Below, piece after piece: positions 10,946-21,085 of a stretch of DNA of 64,000 bases (position 1 is its first letter; every line of letters begins with the position of its first letter). The notes under the pieces were generated by a model. The model was given only the letters and a program-made list of their open reading frames with translations. It did no database searches and was not told the origin of the DNA. Position numbers and translations under genes: made by a program. Where the stretch lies: positions 5,642,001 to 5,706,000 of the forward strand of contig NC_053193.1 of the NCBI RefSeq assembly GCF_905163445.1, in the 5' to 3' direction. Origin of the DNA: Pararge aegeria. Its lineage: Eukaryota > Arthropoda > Insecta > Lepidoptera > Nymphalidae.

Positions 10946-11097
10946 TTATTCCCATAAAACTTTGTATCTGGGTTCACGAAAAAAATCGAGAAGCCGTGAG
11001 TCTATGCAAATAAAGCTGCACCACTATAATTATTCTATCTAAAGTTAGATAAAATTTATTGTCATTTGATTATTATTTATTAGTTTTTATTATCTCA

Positions 11098-11275
11098 GTA
11101 ATAATCTCCATTCTTACAAGCATTTACTTCTACATAAATCAAGCAAAACATGCTACTTTACCGCATGGCGGTGCCTAGTGATAGCCGTCGTCTTTGAACG
11201 GCATTTAACCATTGACGAGTCATTAGACCTTTTGCTATAGAGTAATGTTTAATATTGTTTACAGAATAGTGGTTT
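11098..11275 (+). repeat. Direct duplication, copy 1
   Basis: Pairs with 11819-11995. Shared blocks: 'ccattcttacaagc', 'tgctactttaccgca', 'gcctagtgatagccgt', 'aaccattgacgagtcattag' and 'gcaatgttta'-like. The offset is about 721 bp. No other copy was seen in the window. Confidence 0.8.
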
Positions 11276-11289
11276 TAAAATGTATTGGA

Positions 11290-11302
11290 GGCATATAAGA
11301 TA

Positions 11303-11367
<65 letters not shown>

Positions 11368-11676
11368 AAAGTGTTCCGTGTGTGGGATTGACCTGGTGAG
11401 TAATCCTGTAAAGTTTGGTGACGATCGGAGTACTCCTATTTTTGAACTGTCAAACTGTCAAATACCGCTTTTATTTACTATGATGATATTCTATTGTTGG
11501 GTGTACATGGGTGTAGATAATGATCTTCACCCGCTCGAGAAGAGAATAGAAGAGACTGAATAAGGAGAAAAATAATGATATATTATGAGACTTAACTTAA
11601 AAATTTAATGATGTTAGTTTATTGTATAAATAAAATAAAGCAAAACATGCCCGGCGAAGCGGACTGGGTACGCTAG
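11290..11676 (+). repeat. Putative Helitron-like insertion with microsatellite
   Basis: Lies between the two halves of the direct duplication. It ends 'gcccggcgaagcggactggg' + 'tacgctag' followed by T, matching the CTAG|T 3' terminus of other Helitrons in the window. The 5' end is uncertain because it is buried in a CT/TA microsatellite (about 11304-11362). The 61-codon frame at 11378 has no recognised domain. Confidence 0.4.
11304..11362. repeat. (CT)n(TA)n microsatellite
   Basis: 'tctctctctctcta' followed by about 24 TA units. Confidence 0.95.
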
Positions 11677-11818
11677 TAAAATATAAAGTTTCGGGGCATC
11701 CATCTGTTGCAATTTTAGCTCTCTTTTAATTGTTCTATATAAATGATGTGCCCCGATAATATGCGTGGATTTGTACATCTCTAATATACCAATAAGGTGT
11801 ATTAGTTACCATCATCAA

Positions 11819-11995
11819 ATAACAATATCCATTCTTACAAGCGTTTACAACATTAATCAAGCAAAAAAAAATGCTACTTTACCGCACGACGGCGCCTAGT
11901 GATAGCCGTTGTCTGTGATGGGTATCTTCTAACCATTGACGAGTCATTAGACCTATTTCTACAGAGCAATGTTTAACATCACACTCGAAATAGTG
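11819..11995 (+). repeat. Direct duplication, copy 2
   Basis: Second copy of the 11098-11275 segment, diverged by substitutions and small indels (for example 'gcacgacggcgcc' against 'gcatggcggtgcc'). Confidence 0.8.
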
Positions 11996-13060
11996 TATCG
12001 AGATTGTCTTAAAATAGCATTTTCACTGCTATTCTCTCTTACAGGTAAGATATGTTATGTTATTTCTTAGTTATTAGCAAATCCTCTTTTGATTGAATAG
12101 TGTATTGATCGCGGAAAGCCTCTTCTTTTTCAGTAAAGACGTGTTGAAAGCATAAAGAACAGAGCAACTAAGCAAAACTTACCAACTTAACAAACTTAAC
12201 TTTGAAGTAATATAAACTGTCAAGTCTACATGGAATTGTGAAATAAAAATGTAGAATCATGACGATTGATCCTTTATATAAATAACTGATTTACGCAAAC
12301 GTTGATTTGACTTCTAAGTCAGGTTATGATCCCTTGGTAGGACATATTTATTGTTAGGTTAGGTTAGGTTCGTGGTAACTACAACAGACAAAAATACCTT
12401 AATAACCAAATACCTTAATAACACGCAAGTATACTTAAAACTAAAGGCAAGCACTAACTGGAATAGCAGTTAAATATGACCAATAAGTTATTGCATTAAT
12501 AACCATACAGTTCAATTTGGTATACTCCCAACCAAAGTGATACAACAGTTTTACGACACATAAATGTCCTATTTACGACACCGTTCCATATCCAATAATC
12601 ATAAATGAACAAATATCATAACCATCGCTCGATATTTCAATTAGTGTTATCCGTAAAAACAGTTTTACATACAAATGGGCAAATAAAACGTTCGCCGTCG
12701 AATAAAAGCTCGAAAACGCATAAACTTAATAAGCACAGACACGCCTTCGACGCTCTATTATTTATATTTATTGTACGCTGTCTGAATTTGTATTAATTAT
12801 AGTAATTTATAAGTATTAAAAATATGGTAATCACTAAAAATAAAAATAGGCTACTTTTAATACAATAAATTTCATTACTACATTATTTATTAGTTTATTG
12901 AGTTTTTCTAATCTTCAAACAGATTATCTACATTTCAAATAGGTTTGTCAGGATGTATATGCCAATATCTAAAAAAAAATTTTAGTAAAAAAAATAGGTG
13001 TTAATTCCTTAATGCCAGCATGACTAGCCTATAAGTCTTGCTTATGGGCTGATAGTCTGA
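11996..13060. other. Unassigned AT-rich sequence
   Basis: No repeat family recognised. Contains three TTAGG units at 12354-12368, reported separately. Confidence 0.4.
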
Positions 13061-13074
13061 CTACAAAAATTTAA

Positions 13075-13197
13075 GCCGTTACACATCAGACACGCCCCCG
13101 CAACCTCTGTGATATCATTACTCTGTTCGAGTCAATGTATAAATAGCGCGGTCAGCGACCGGCCTCTGTTCGGCCTTCACTTGTCGCAACCCGCAAC
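13075..13197 (+). promoter_or_regulatory. TATA-box-like core promoter candidate
   Basis: 'gtataaatagcgcgg' is a good TATA-box match, in a GC-richer stretch unlike its surroundings. Just downstream are two small inverted motifs, 'ggtcagcgacc' and 'ggcctctgttcggcc'. No gene follows, so it is more likely the promoter of a degraded retrotransposon or an LTR remnant than a host promoter. This rests on inference only. Confidence 0.3.
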
Positions 13198-13337
13198 CAG
13201 GGCTGCCAACTCGTGATTTTTTAAATGAATTACAAACATTTTTAATATTTTTTTTTGGGTAATCAACACTTGTAAATTAAAAATGGGTTATCATTTCTGT
13301 CACAACATCAATCCACTTCGATCCGTTTATAACACAA

Positions 13338-13740
13338 TCCTTACTAATATTATGAACGTGAAAGTGTGTTTGTTTGTTGGTTTGTTTGTTTTTCTTTTAC
13401 TTAGCAACCGATAAACTTGATTTTTGGCATAAAATAAACTTGATTTTTGGCATAAAATAAGTTGAAAGGAAGGGAGTAACGAAGGCTACTTATTATCACA
13501 GGGAACAAACAGATCCCATGGGATTTGTAAAAAGAGCTAGTTCTCTAATTTATAGAGTAACACTATAAATTTGAAAATGTGTTTTTTTGTTTGTTCTTAC
13601 TTCTCGCCCTAAAAAAGCCACAAATCAACTTGATTATAAGCATAGACATAGTTGAAAAACTGGAGAGAAACATAGGGTCCGTTTTATCGAATTTTGCAAA
13701 AACGTAACAAATGCGGACGAAGGACGCGGGCACAAGCTAG
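13338..13740 (+). mobile_element. Two head-to-tail non-autonomous Helitrons
   Basis: The outer boundaries are A|TC at 13337/13338 ('tccttactaatattatg') and CTAG|T at 13740/13741, preceded by a GC-rich end 'gacgcgggcacaagctag'. A second 5'-like start ('tataaatttgaaaatgtg') follows an internal 'gagctag' near 13541, so two copies appear joined. The first carries a duplicated 22-bp 'aacttgatttttggcataaa' stretch. No Rep/helicase coding sequence is present. Confidence 0.75.
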
Positions 13741-13779
13741 TATTATATAATTCAATTAATAATAAGCTGAGTGGTGAAG

Positions 13780-13925
13780 CCAGAATACAGTTGTAGGAGT
13801 ATAACTAAGAATGGGCACCAGCGTCCTTCTTGCTACCTCTACAATCTACTGCGAACAAGTCTTCCCGTTGGGAGGGGCCTTTCGACTAACAGAAGACTTT
13901 TATAGGCTATTGATGATATTCAAAT
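13780..13925 (+). repeat. F6 repeat
   Basis: 'aagtcttcccgttgggaggg', 'gcctttcgac' and 'cttttataggctattgatga' match the F6 3' part at 50740-50812. Confidence 0.5.
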
Positions 13926-14057
13926 TTGGCAACCCTGGTATTATAATATTATGAACACATATTTAAAATTACATATTTAATTCTAAGTTCAGAATCAAAA
14001 AATCCAAAATTTTTGGCCTACCTAACATTCGTTCATTCATTCATTATTCGAACGAAC

Positions 14058-14337
14058 GATTGGCGCAGTGGGTTCGATTCCCACAACTCGACAATGTTTG
14101 TGTGATAAACATGAGTGTTATTCAGTGGGTGTTTATCTATCCTAATATATATAAATCTCCTGTCACGATGTTTGTCCGCGATGGACGCCTAAACTACTTA
14201 ACCGATTTTAAATTAAATTGGCACACCGTGAGCAGTCTGGTCCAACTTAAGAGATAGGATAGCTTAGATCTTTAATTATAGTTGCAATTTTATTTTATTG
14301 CAAATTATTTGTCTATAATTAATTGACAGTCACATGT

Positions 14338-14378
<41 letters not shown>

Positions 14379-14590
14379 TACTATACTCATTTAAGGCTTA
14401 GCGATACTGAATACTTTAAAAACAAAATCAAACGCAGACGAAGTCGCGGGCCACAGCTAGTATATTATAAGTATTTATGTAAATTATTCATAAAGTTATT
14501 CATCAGTTTTCTTAGTACCCATAACACAAGCTACGCTTACTTTGGGACTAGGTGACGATGTGTGTATTCGTAGTCGTAGTATATTTATTT
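14058..14590 (+). repeat. F1 SINE interrupted by a Helitron
   Basis: The 5' part (14058-14139) has 'ggcgcagtgggttcgattcc' and the body through 'gggtgtttatcta'. The 3' part (14461-14590) resumes at 'aagtatttatg' and runs through 'cagttttcttagtacccata' to the (TTTA) tail. In the head, the A-box end is joined directly to the B box, which deletes about 34 bp. The junction falls in a shared 'gtggg', so a microhomology deletion is likely. Confidence 0.9.
14140..14460 (+). mobile_element. Non-autonomous Helitron
   Basis: Inserted between A14139 and T14461 inside an F1 SINE. It starts 'tcctaatatatataaatctc' and ends 'gaagtcgcgggccacagctag', the TC...CTAG termini and 3' GC-rich hairpin zone expected of Helitrons. 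It has no coding capacity. Contains a (TA)n run at about 14343-14377. The body ('aaggcttagcgata...gaatactttaa') matches the Helitron at 63451. Confidence 0.9.
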
Positions 14591-14591
14591 A

Positions 14592-14880
14592 TTTGGTTGT
14601 CCACTACTGGCCAGGGGTCTGCTCTCAGAATGAAAAGAGTTTAGGCCGTAGTCCACATCGCTGGCCAAGTTCGAATTGGCAGATTTCATACGCCTTTGAA
14701 AACATTACGAACAACTCAGGCACACAGGTTTCCTCAAGATGTTTTCCTTTACCGTCAAAGAGCGAGATATTTGTTCGCTTAAACCGCACATAACTGAAAA
14801 GTTAAAAATACGTTCGGGGGTCGTACTATGCCTCCCCGAAAGTCAGGCCGATATCTACTAGGCTATCGTAGCTCTTTTCT
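14592..14880 (-). repeat. F2 SINE, near full length
   Basis: Order 'ggccaggggtctgctctcag', 'ggccgtagtccacatcgctg', 'aggtttcctcaagatgtttt', 'accgcacataactg', then a diverged tRNA-like head in reverse complement, with 'aggctatcgtagctc' at the end. It directly follows the tail of the F1 SINE. Confidence 0.8.
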
Positions 14881-15628
14881 AAACAATGAGCACTAACTAA
14901 ATAGTGATAATTAATGTCGGACGTAAATAGAGCCGGAATAAAAACTAAATTGAAGCAGTAAACTGAATGTACGTTACATTCAGTTTCAAATGGTGATAAA
15001 CTGCCCTAGTACAAACAGGTAAGTGACGCGGGAAGCTTTTCTTCATTCAGAATAAACAAGATAATAATAAAAAAAAAGGAAAGTGAGCGAGAACAAGTTT
15101 CAAATACAAATTGTTCAATAACTCCTTACTTCCACACAAATAATCCCTGACGGGCCTTGTCATTATTATTATTATATGGCGGCGTGGCGTAGAACCTTTT
15201 TCTAAAACGTGTAATTTCATATTTTTAACCGACGTAGATTAGACTGATTGCCCCGTCTAAGTATTCCTCAAGTGCTCTTGTCAAGTTAATTATAAGTGTT
15301 TCATATTTTACTTTATTTATACGTTTTAGCCGTTGGCTCAAAAAAAAGAACCCTGTACTAAAATAACTTTATTATCTACAGTTAGTTATAATGTATTACA
15401 TGAGCAAAAGGGGCAAAGCACACATCATTTGGTTACTGTACGGGAGCTATGGTGATACGCTCGACCGTAACAATAGGAAGATCTTCCTCCGAGCGGGTGA
15501 TCGTGCTCGGGGACCGAGGTCCGAACATTCATTTTTTGAATGTTATATATATAGGCATTCTTCGTGAACACTTCGCTAGCGCGTTGAAGGATTTTTGTAG
15601 CGCCATCCAGTTATGTAATGTGGAGACC
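14881..15628. other. Unassigned, with a GC-richer stretch
   Basis: No repeat is seen. At 15440-15560 there are several short palindromes close together ('ggaagatcttcc', 'ggaccgaggtcc', 'aacattca...tgaatgtt'). The 66-codon frame here has no recognised domain. Confidence 0.35.
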
Positions 15629-15722
15629 GCTACACCATCATCATCCTAATACTGGTCTACGGTCTAAAGGGATTAGGCCGTAGTCCACTCCCACTGGCTC
15701 AGTGCTCAATGGGGTAGACACT
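15629..15722 (-). repeat. F2 SINE fragment
   Basis: 'catcatcatcctaatactgg', 'aaagggattaggccgtagtc' and 'ctggctcagtgctcaatggg' correspond to the F2 3' portion. Confidence 0.6.
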
Positions 15723-18070
15723 CTTGTTGCTTTTTTATCACTCGCTTTTCTTAACAGTACTCCCTTCATAAAAGCCTTGATTCAGTATTAAATTCAATAT
15801 CCAATATAAAAACTACAGCTATTATTGGTGATATAAACATAAAGATTTTGACATCTACTGATAAACGGACTGACGAATATTAGCCTCACCGCTAAAAGCA
15901 AGTGATATTTAATTTCTCAAAACGCACATAACCATGCCGAGTATCGATATTGGCTCCGTGGAAATAGTAAGATCTCAGAAAAGGTAATGCGTTTATATGA
16001 TTATTTTTCAATGTTTCGTCTAGTCTTGGAGTAAACATAAAGTAATTTTGTTATTCAATAATGGAGAAACTGACGCAGAATTAAATGTTTTTGAAAATTA
16101 ATTATCAGTTGTTTATATTTAAGCACACTAGATAACTCAGTGAACTTCGTACAACGAAAAATTTCCCATTTATAAGATTTTTATTGCTTAAGTATTATTT
16201 TCTTTTTTTTAAACCGAGGCAAACAAAAAATCATTTCAATAATATATCACATTACCATCAATCAAAATAACATACAATTTTAATATTTAATTTAGCGACA
16301 ACCTCTTGACAACTTACAGTGTGACAAACTGACATTTCGACGCCCGCATCAATAATTGACAAGACAGATTACATAATATCGCGACCAAAATATGACCAGT
16401 GATTATTTTTTCCGTTTCTGATTACAATCTTCGAATAACATCGAATGGAATAGATCAAAAGAGACAGATGTTTGATACCGAAATCTGATATTAGGACATT
16501 GACTCTATTCATATTCATCTATCGCAAAACAGAATAATTATTGTAAAAATTATCATGTTGAAAAAGAGCTGAGTAATAACTGCTGTGTTTCTTGCTTGCT
16601 ACCTCATATTTACAGATATTCTGGCAATATTCAAATATACATTATAAACATTTTTGTTTCTATATTTACCTAAATTGGTTTTTATTCGTTCCCCAATGCT
16701 TAATTGCTTGGTGGCACAATTTTACGAGAAGGCGGCAGAACTCTTGCACCACACCAGACCATAGGTCAAAATTCTATTAACATCTAAAAATGAGTGATCT
16801 TGTAGCGTAAGGTGAAGCGCGCATTCCTTTAAGTTGCATATTTTTTCAGGATTAATATGTATTCAGAACATATATAGGTACCAGGATGACAGACATTGTA
16901 AGGGCATTAATAATATTAGCGGTACGTATCAGAAAAAGGGATAAGGGCAAGGGATAGATATCAACAACGTATCAGTGTAGAACCATATGATGTCTCGCAG
17001 TTCGATATTAAAAAGGTGAGAGGAATCTATACCAAAAAGTTTTAAAGCACACTCTTTAAAATATATATTTTAAACTAACTGAAGTACTTTAGGCACTCCA
17101 CAAAAATTTAAAACAAAACGATTTCCGGTCAATTAAAAGAGATAAAGACGGCTTTTTAGCATCACTTTCGTCAATTATTCAACACATACCAGTGAAAGCG
17201 AAATTTGTAACTGGATAAAAAGACAAAAAACGTCCAGACGGTAAATAAGAAATAAAAATCACAATGGCATCTGGGCGGTCCGCCGGTGCCGACGACAACC
17301 GTGAAAATTAAGTTAGCTTTTTCAACCGCCGTTTCTAGTGATTCACCTGACTATACTGGGTGAGATCTTGGGAGGGATCAGTGGAGTTAGAGCGGCAACG
17401 GTAGTGGTATTAGATAAGGTATGAAGAATAAAGACAAAAAATTTATGGATTATAAAACAGTTTTTGGTTTAAGTTCCAGATTTATTTAATGTATTTTGTA
17501 TAGATTTTTAAGTCAATATTGCGTTTCATCATCAGTCTAACCCTCGTAAGAAAAAAGGAATTTTGCAAATTATTGAATACACAGCCTAATGCGGGTTTGC
17601 ACGTTTTGCGTCTAGAAGACATAATTACAACAAGAGTTGAATTACAAGAAGACATTTTTTCTGATTTTAAAGATAAATTACTCTTAGTGATGTTAAAATG
17701 CTAACAGTATATTTGGATCTACGTAATTATGATCTCACTATCTTTGTCTGTTTAAGTACACTGATCTCATATGTACTGAGTGAGTTTAGAAATAAAACTA
17801 AAAATCAATTTAACACAACAAGAGATAATTTTTCGAAGAAGATACAAAGTATTGGTATATCGAAATAAGATACTTGCTATCTGGGCGGGTGATAGCGATA
17901 ACAAAGATGAAAATTAGAAGTTGGTCGGATATAGTAATATGTATTTTTTTTGTTTATTTATTCAGGTGATTCTTCTTTATATTTATGGCCTTTTCTATCA
18001 TTTATAAAAAAAACTATCAAGTTGTGAAAATCTCTTGTAGTGAAGATTTTATTTAACTAGATTTATTACA
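15723..18070. other. Unassigned AT-rich sequence
   Basis: About 2.3 kb without a shared repeat, apart from a possible weak F3 trace near 16556-16605 ('gttgaaaaagagctgag'). Short open frames show no recognisable motifs. Confidence 0.4.
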
Positions 18071-18134
18071 CCGAAATTAATCTAAAGTATTCTGGAGTTA
18101 CAGTAACTACAGAATACTTTTGAATAAATTTCGG
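18071..18134. repeat. 64-bp palindrome
   Basis: Core arms 18084-18101 and 18103-18120 are reverse complements with one mismatch in 18 around a single central A. The outer 'ccgaaatt' and 'aatttcgg' extend the symmetry. No coding context. It could be a tiny foldback element or hairpin-forming unit. Confidence 0.85.
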
Positions 18135-19330
18135 CTCACTGATCGCTTTTAAAATCTCACCCTGTATATCGTTTTTTATCGACGAAGAAAGTGTCCATCA
18201 TTATGTTACCACACTTTTTCACACTGATTGATAGTCTTCTAATATTATTAGAAGGCGATTGTAATTTAAAAATCAATAAAAGTGTAAATCAATTTGAATA
18301 CACGAAGTGTCTGGTGTGTTTTATTGACTGGAACATTTTTGTTTTGCTTTTATTATTTTGTAATTGTATACGAATTACGAAAGCGCGGTTCTAATTCAGT
18401 ATTTACTGTAATTTTACTATAACTAAGCAAGTTTTTAATACTCATTACAGAAATACTTTATGTATATATTATAAATTGTTACAAAGCAAATCAAAATTTT
18501 GTAAAAGTTTCATATCAATTCATCAATAGTTCTGCGGACACAAATATACGGAAGCTGCATATTGGTATATAAAGATTTAATAGGTTATGTTGTTTTGCAC
18601 TTGTGGTTAACATGGTCGCACAGGCGGGGTCTATTATGACCATAAATGTCATCGTGATTTAATACAAAGCCGCGGGTCAGAATTGTGCCTGATTTATTCA
18701 TTGTTCGCGACCCCGCCCGCTAATTCTCCGGGCAGTTTTCCTAGTTCGCACTACACTGTAAAACGACTAAGGCTAACTGCTTACTGACCTCTGTATTGAA
18801 TAAACTTGCCACAGAATAAAAGCTGTTAAAAAAATTACATTCTAAAAAAAGTAGTTAATCTGTGGAATTAATTGCCGGGAGATATAATAAGCTAATCGTG
18901 ATATGATATGAGCTATTAGCTAAAGTCAATATTGGAGCAGCGTGGTGGGTAAAGGCGGCTGCCCTAGTGACTGTTTAGAAGAGTGATTATGAAGACATAA
19001 ACTGTGGAGAAAAAAAATAGAATTTAACTTTTTTAATCTCTGTCTTCACCAAGCTTATAAATCATTTGGTATGTCCATAGTGTCTGAAGTTTTAATAGAT
19101 ATTACCGTTCCTTTCAATAACGATACAAACACTATACGCTTAATACTTCGCTTTCTTCGGTAAATTAAATATCATAGTGCATAGAGGGACCACCATGGAG
19201 GTGCAAAGACTAGCCGCGCCCATTGTTACGCCGTTTTGATTTATATCTCACTATTGATTTATCGGTCAATTAATAATTTATAGATCCGCTGCTCAGTGCT
19301 TTATTGAAGAAACCTTTAATAGAGCAAACT
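18135..19330. other. Unassigned sequence
   Basis: No dispersed repeat recognised. 'ggcggggtc' at about 18624 and 'gaccccgcc' at about 18709 form a short inverted pair in a GC-richer patch. A 67-codon frame at 18191 has no recognised domain. Confidence 0.35.
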
Positions 19331-19489
19331 TATTGTTATAGGTATAGGATGCCATAATTAAAAATTTTGGCCATTCTGATGGTATTTGACAAACCATTGC
19401 CTATAAACAGAGCAACACTTGAGAACGACGTGAAAGGAATTCGTCCTGCATCCTCCTTCCCCGTTCTACCATAGAACAGCGAGACACCG

Positions 19490-19762
19490 TGAGCGGTGGC
19501 ATCCTTATGTGGTTGATATTCCATCAACACGCACGAAACGTTTTTATCCACGTTTCTGATACGTGCCGCTAAGATGTGGAACGCCCTCCTGGCAACTGTG
19601 TTTCCTGCCACGTATAATTTGAGTACCTTCAAGGCTAGAGTGAATAGGCTAACGATAGGCCAGCGTTTGACGACAATCATGTCCGTTAGAAAGCAATGAT
19701 GAGGTCTAGGTTGGAGCACGCTTGCTTAGAAAAAGCCTATTCACTCTAGCCTTGAAGGTACT
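19490..19762 (+). pseudogene. LINE reverse-transcriptase C-terminal relic with inverted 3' end
   Basis: The plus strand reads 'HPYVVDI' then, after a one-base frameshift near 19550, 'RAAKMWNALLATVFPATYNL' and 'FKARVNRL', the typical 'R.a.lWN.LP..vFP..Ynl..FK.rVnr' end of LINE reverse transcriptases. From 19651 on, the sequence is a LINE-like 3' end in reverse orientation. A perfect 29-bp inverted repeat (19622-19650 and 19734-19762) brackets the join. The 127-codon minus-strand open frame across 19336-19719 is a shadow of this relic. The element is broken and 5'-truncated. Confidence 0.75.
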
Positions 19763-19814
19763 GTGGTGTGGAGGTACACTTGGTGTGGAGTATAAAAAAA
19801 AATGCGGCCCTAAG

Positions 19815-19990
19815 TCCATCAACCTGAGGCGCAGGTGTTAGGCCTAGTGCCTGTAACTACACCGGCTACCACACCCTTGAAACCAGAACACAACATTACA
19901 ACAATGGTGCTTAGAGGCAGTAATAAGCATGGCAGCAGTATTTCCCTCGACGAGCTCTGCCACAAAAAACTCTACTACTACTAAAAGTTG
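19815..19990. repeat. F10 dispersed repeat
   Basis: 'gcctgtaactacaccggcta', 'accagaacacaac' and 'ggcagtaataagcatggcag', then 'gagctctgccac' and 'actactactaaaa', correspond to F10 at 2436 and 30786. Confidence 0.65.
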
Positions 19991-20007
19991 CTATAAATAA
20001 AATAAAT

Positions 20008-20515
20008 ATAATAATAAATATACTATAACAATCCAGACATCGCCATCTAGCCCCAAAGTAACCGTAGCTTGTGTAATGGGTAGTAAGATAGTTGATGAAT
20101 ATTTTTATGAATATAATACACAAAAATACTTATAATTATGGAGATAAACACTCAGCCACTGAAAAACATTCATTCAACAGAAAGTTATAAAAGGCACATT
20201 TGGCTGATTTTTCACTTAACAATTATTCATTGTGAATTCAACATCTCCTGTGGATGCTCCGATTTCGGAGCGAAAAGTACGTAGAGGGTAGATTGACGAA
20301 GATCTGTTTCGTGTGGAGTATAAGGATTGAAGAAATTGTAAATTACACCACACAGATTCTTCTGCTTTTCGAAGAGTATAGCAAATTAGGCTTAATTTTC
20401 ATGATAAAAACATTCATGCTCATCACACAAACATTTTTTGGTGTGGTGTCATTGTTTTCAGGATCCAACCCACGGCCTTGGACTCAGAAAACCGGGTCGC
20501 TGCTAACTGCGCTAA
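20008..20515 (-). repeat. F1 SINE interrupted by an F4 element
   Basis: The 3' part is 20008-20173 ('catcgccatctagccccaaa', 'gtagcttgtgtaatgggta'). The 5' part is 20406-20515 ('catgctcatcacacaaac', 'cccacggccttggactcaga', 'gggtcgctgctaactgcgct'). The direct repeat 'aaaaacattcat' flanks the insert (20162-20173 and 20406-20417). Confidence 0.9.
20174..20405 (+). mobile_element. F4 SINE-like retroposon, bounded copy
   Basis: A 232-bp insert delimited by a perfect 12-bp target duplication in the host F1 SINE. Internal landmarks: 'acttaacaattattcattgt', 'caacatctcctgtggatgct', 'gaagatctgtttcgtgtgga', 'gaagaaattgtaaattacac' and a 3' end 'gcttaattttcat'. No A or B box is obvious and there is no coding frame. 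The long target duplication implies LINE-style retroposition, not a cut-and-paste transposon. Related copies: 46133-46447 and 49796-49965. Confidence 0.8.
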
Positions 20516-21028
20516 CTTAAAATATCTAAAAACCCGAATCGTGCAAAAATAACGAAAACTATGTTCCCGAGAAGTTCTTGGTCTAAAGATTATGTTAATT
20601 TACTTTACTGACAGAAATAATATGCAAATTTACAAGTAGTTGTACACCATAACTCAGCATGAGATATTGTCTATCTAGATAAGGTTCTCACACTATAAAA
20701 ATTTAGATCCCAACTTGTTGACGTTAGCATTAGGAGCGATTCTTATCGCAGAATCAGCAATTATTAATGTCATCTCGTTACTGCAGGACACTTCCTTGGA
20801 AATTGCAATAAAAGCAGTTTATACTCAATGATGTTTTTATGTGTACAGATGCGTTGACTTATTGAAGATATAAAATAAGGCAATTGCCTGGCATTTAGCA
20901 AGGCGCACACCGTTTTGTGTGTATACTCAAAACATCATTTAATAATTTAATTACTTAGATTTCGTAAATCTTGTTTGCATAATATGACGTAACTTGGATT
21001 ATCGTAAGTGATATCGACGTGACCGGTG
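20516..21028. other. Unassigned sequence
   Basis: No feature recognised. Confidence 0.35.
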
Positions 21029-21085
21029 GATTAGGGCCAGCGCGAAGATTGCCAGTAGTTGAGCCCCAGAGCTTGACAACTTTAT
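21029..21085 (+). pseudogene. Small reverse-transcriptase relic
   Basis: 'gcgcgaagattgccagtagt' + 'tgagccccagagcttgacaac' aligns with the RAPGLDD-coding stretch at 25680-25720, with a stop codon introduced. Only the start of the RT domain is preserved. Confidence 0.4.

Larger units (their letters stand above)
13198..13937. mobile_element. Possible DNA transposon remnant with short terminal inverted repeats
   Basis: The left end 'cagggctgccaac' (13198-13210) matches the reverse complement of the right end 'ttggcaaccctg' (13926-13937) with one mismatch. No target-site duplication is visible. Two Helitron copies and an F6 fragment lie inside, so the original element was shorter. Without a target duplication the call is weak. 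Confidence 0.35.

Noticed and set aside
12354..12370. Telomere or telomere-associated region
   Set aside because: Only three TTAGG units, with ordinary AT-rich DNA on both sides.
19336..19719. 127-codon minus-strand gene
   Set aside because: It is antisense to a recognisable LINE reverse-transcriptase end and shows no motif of its own.
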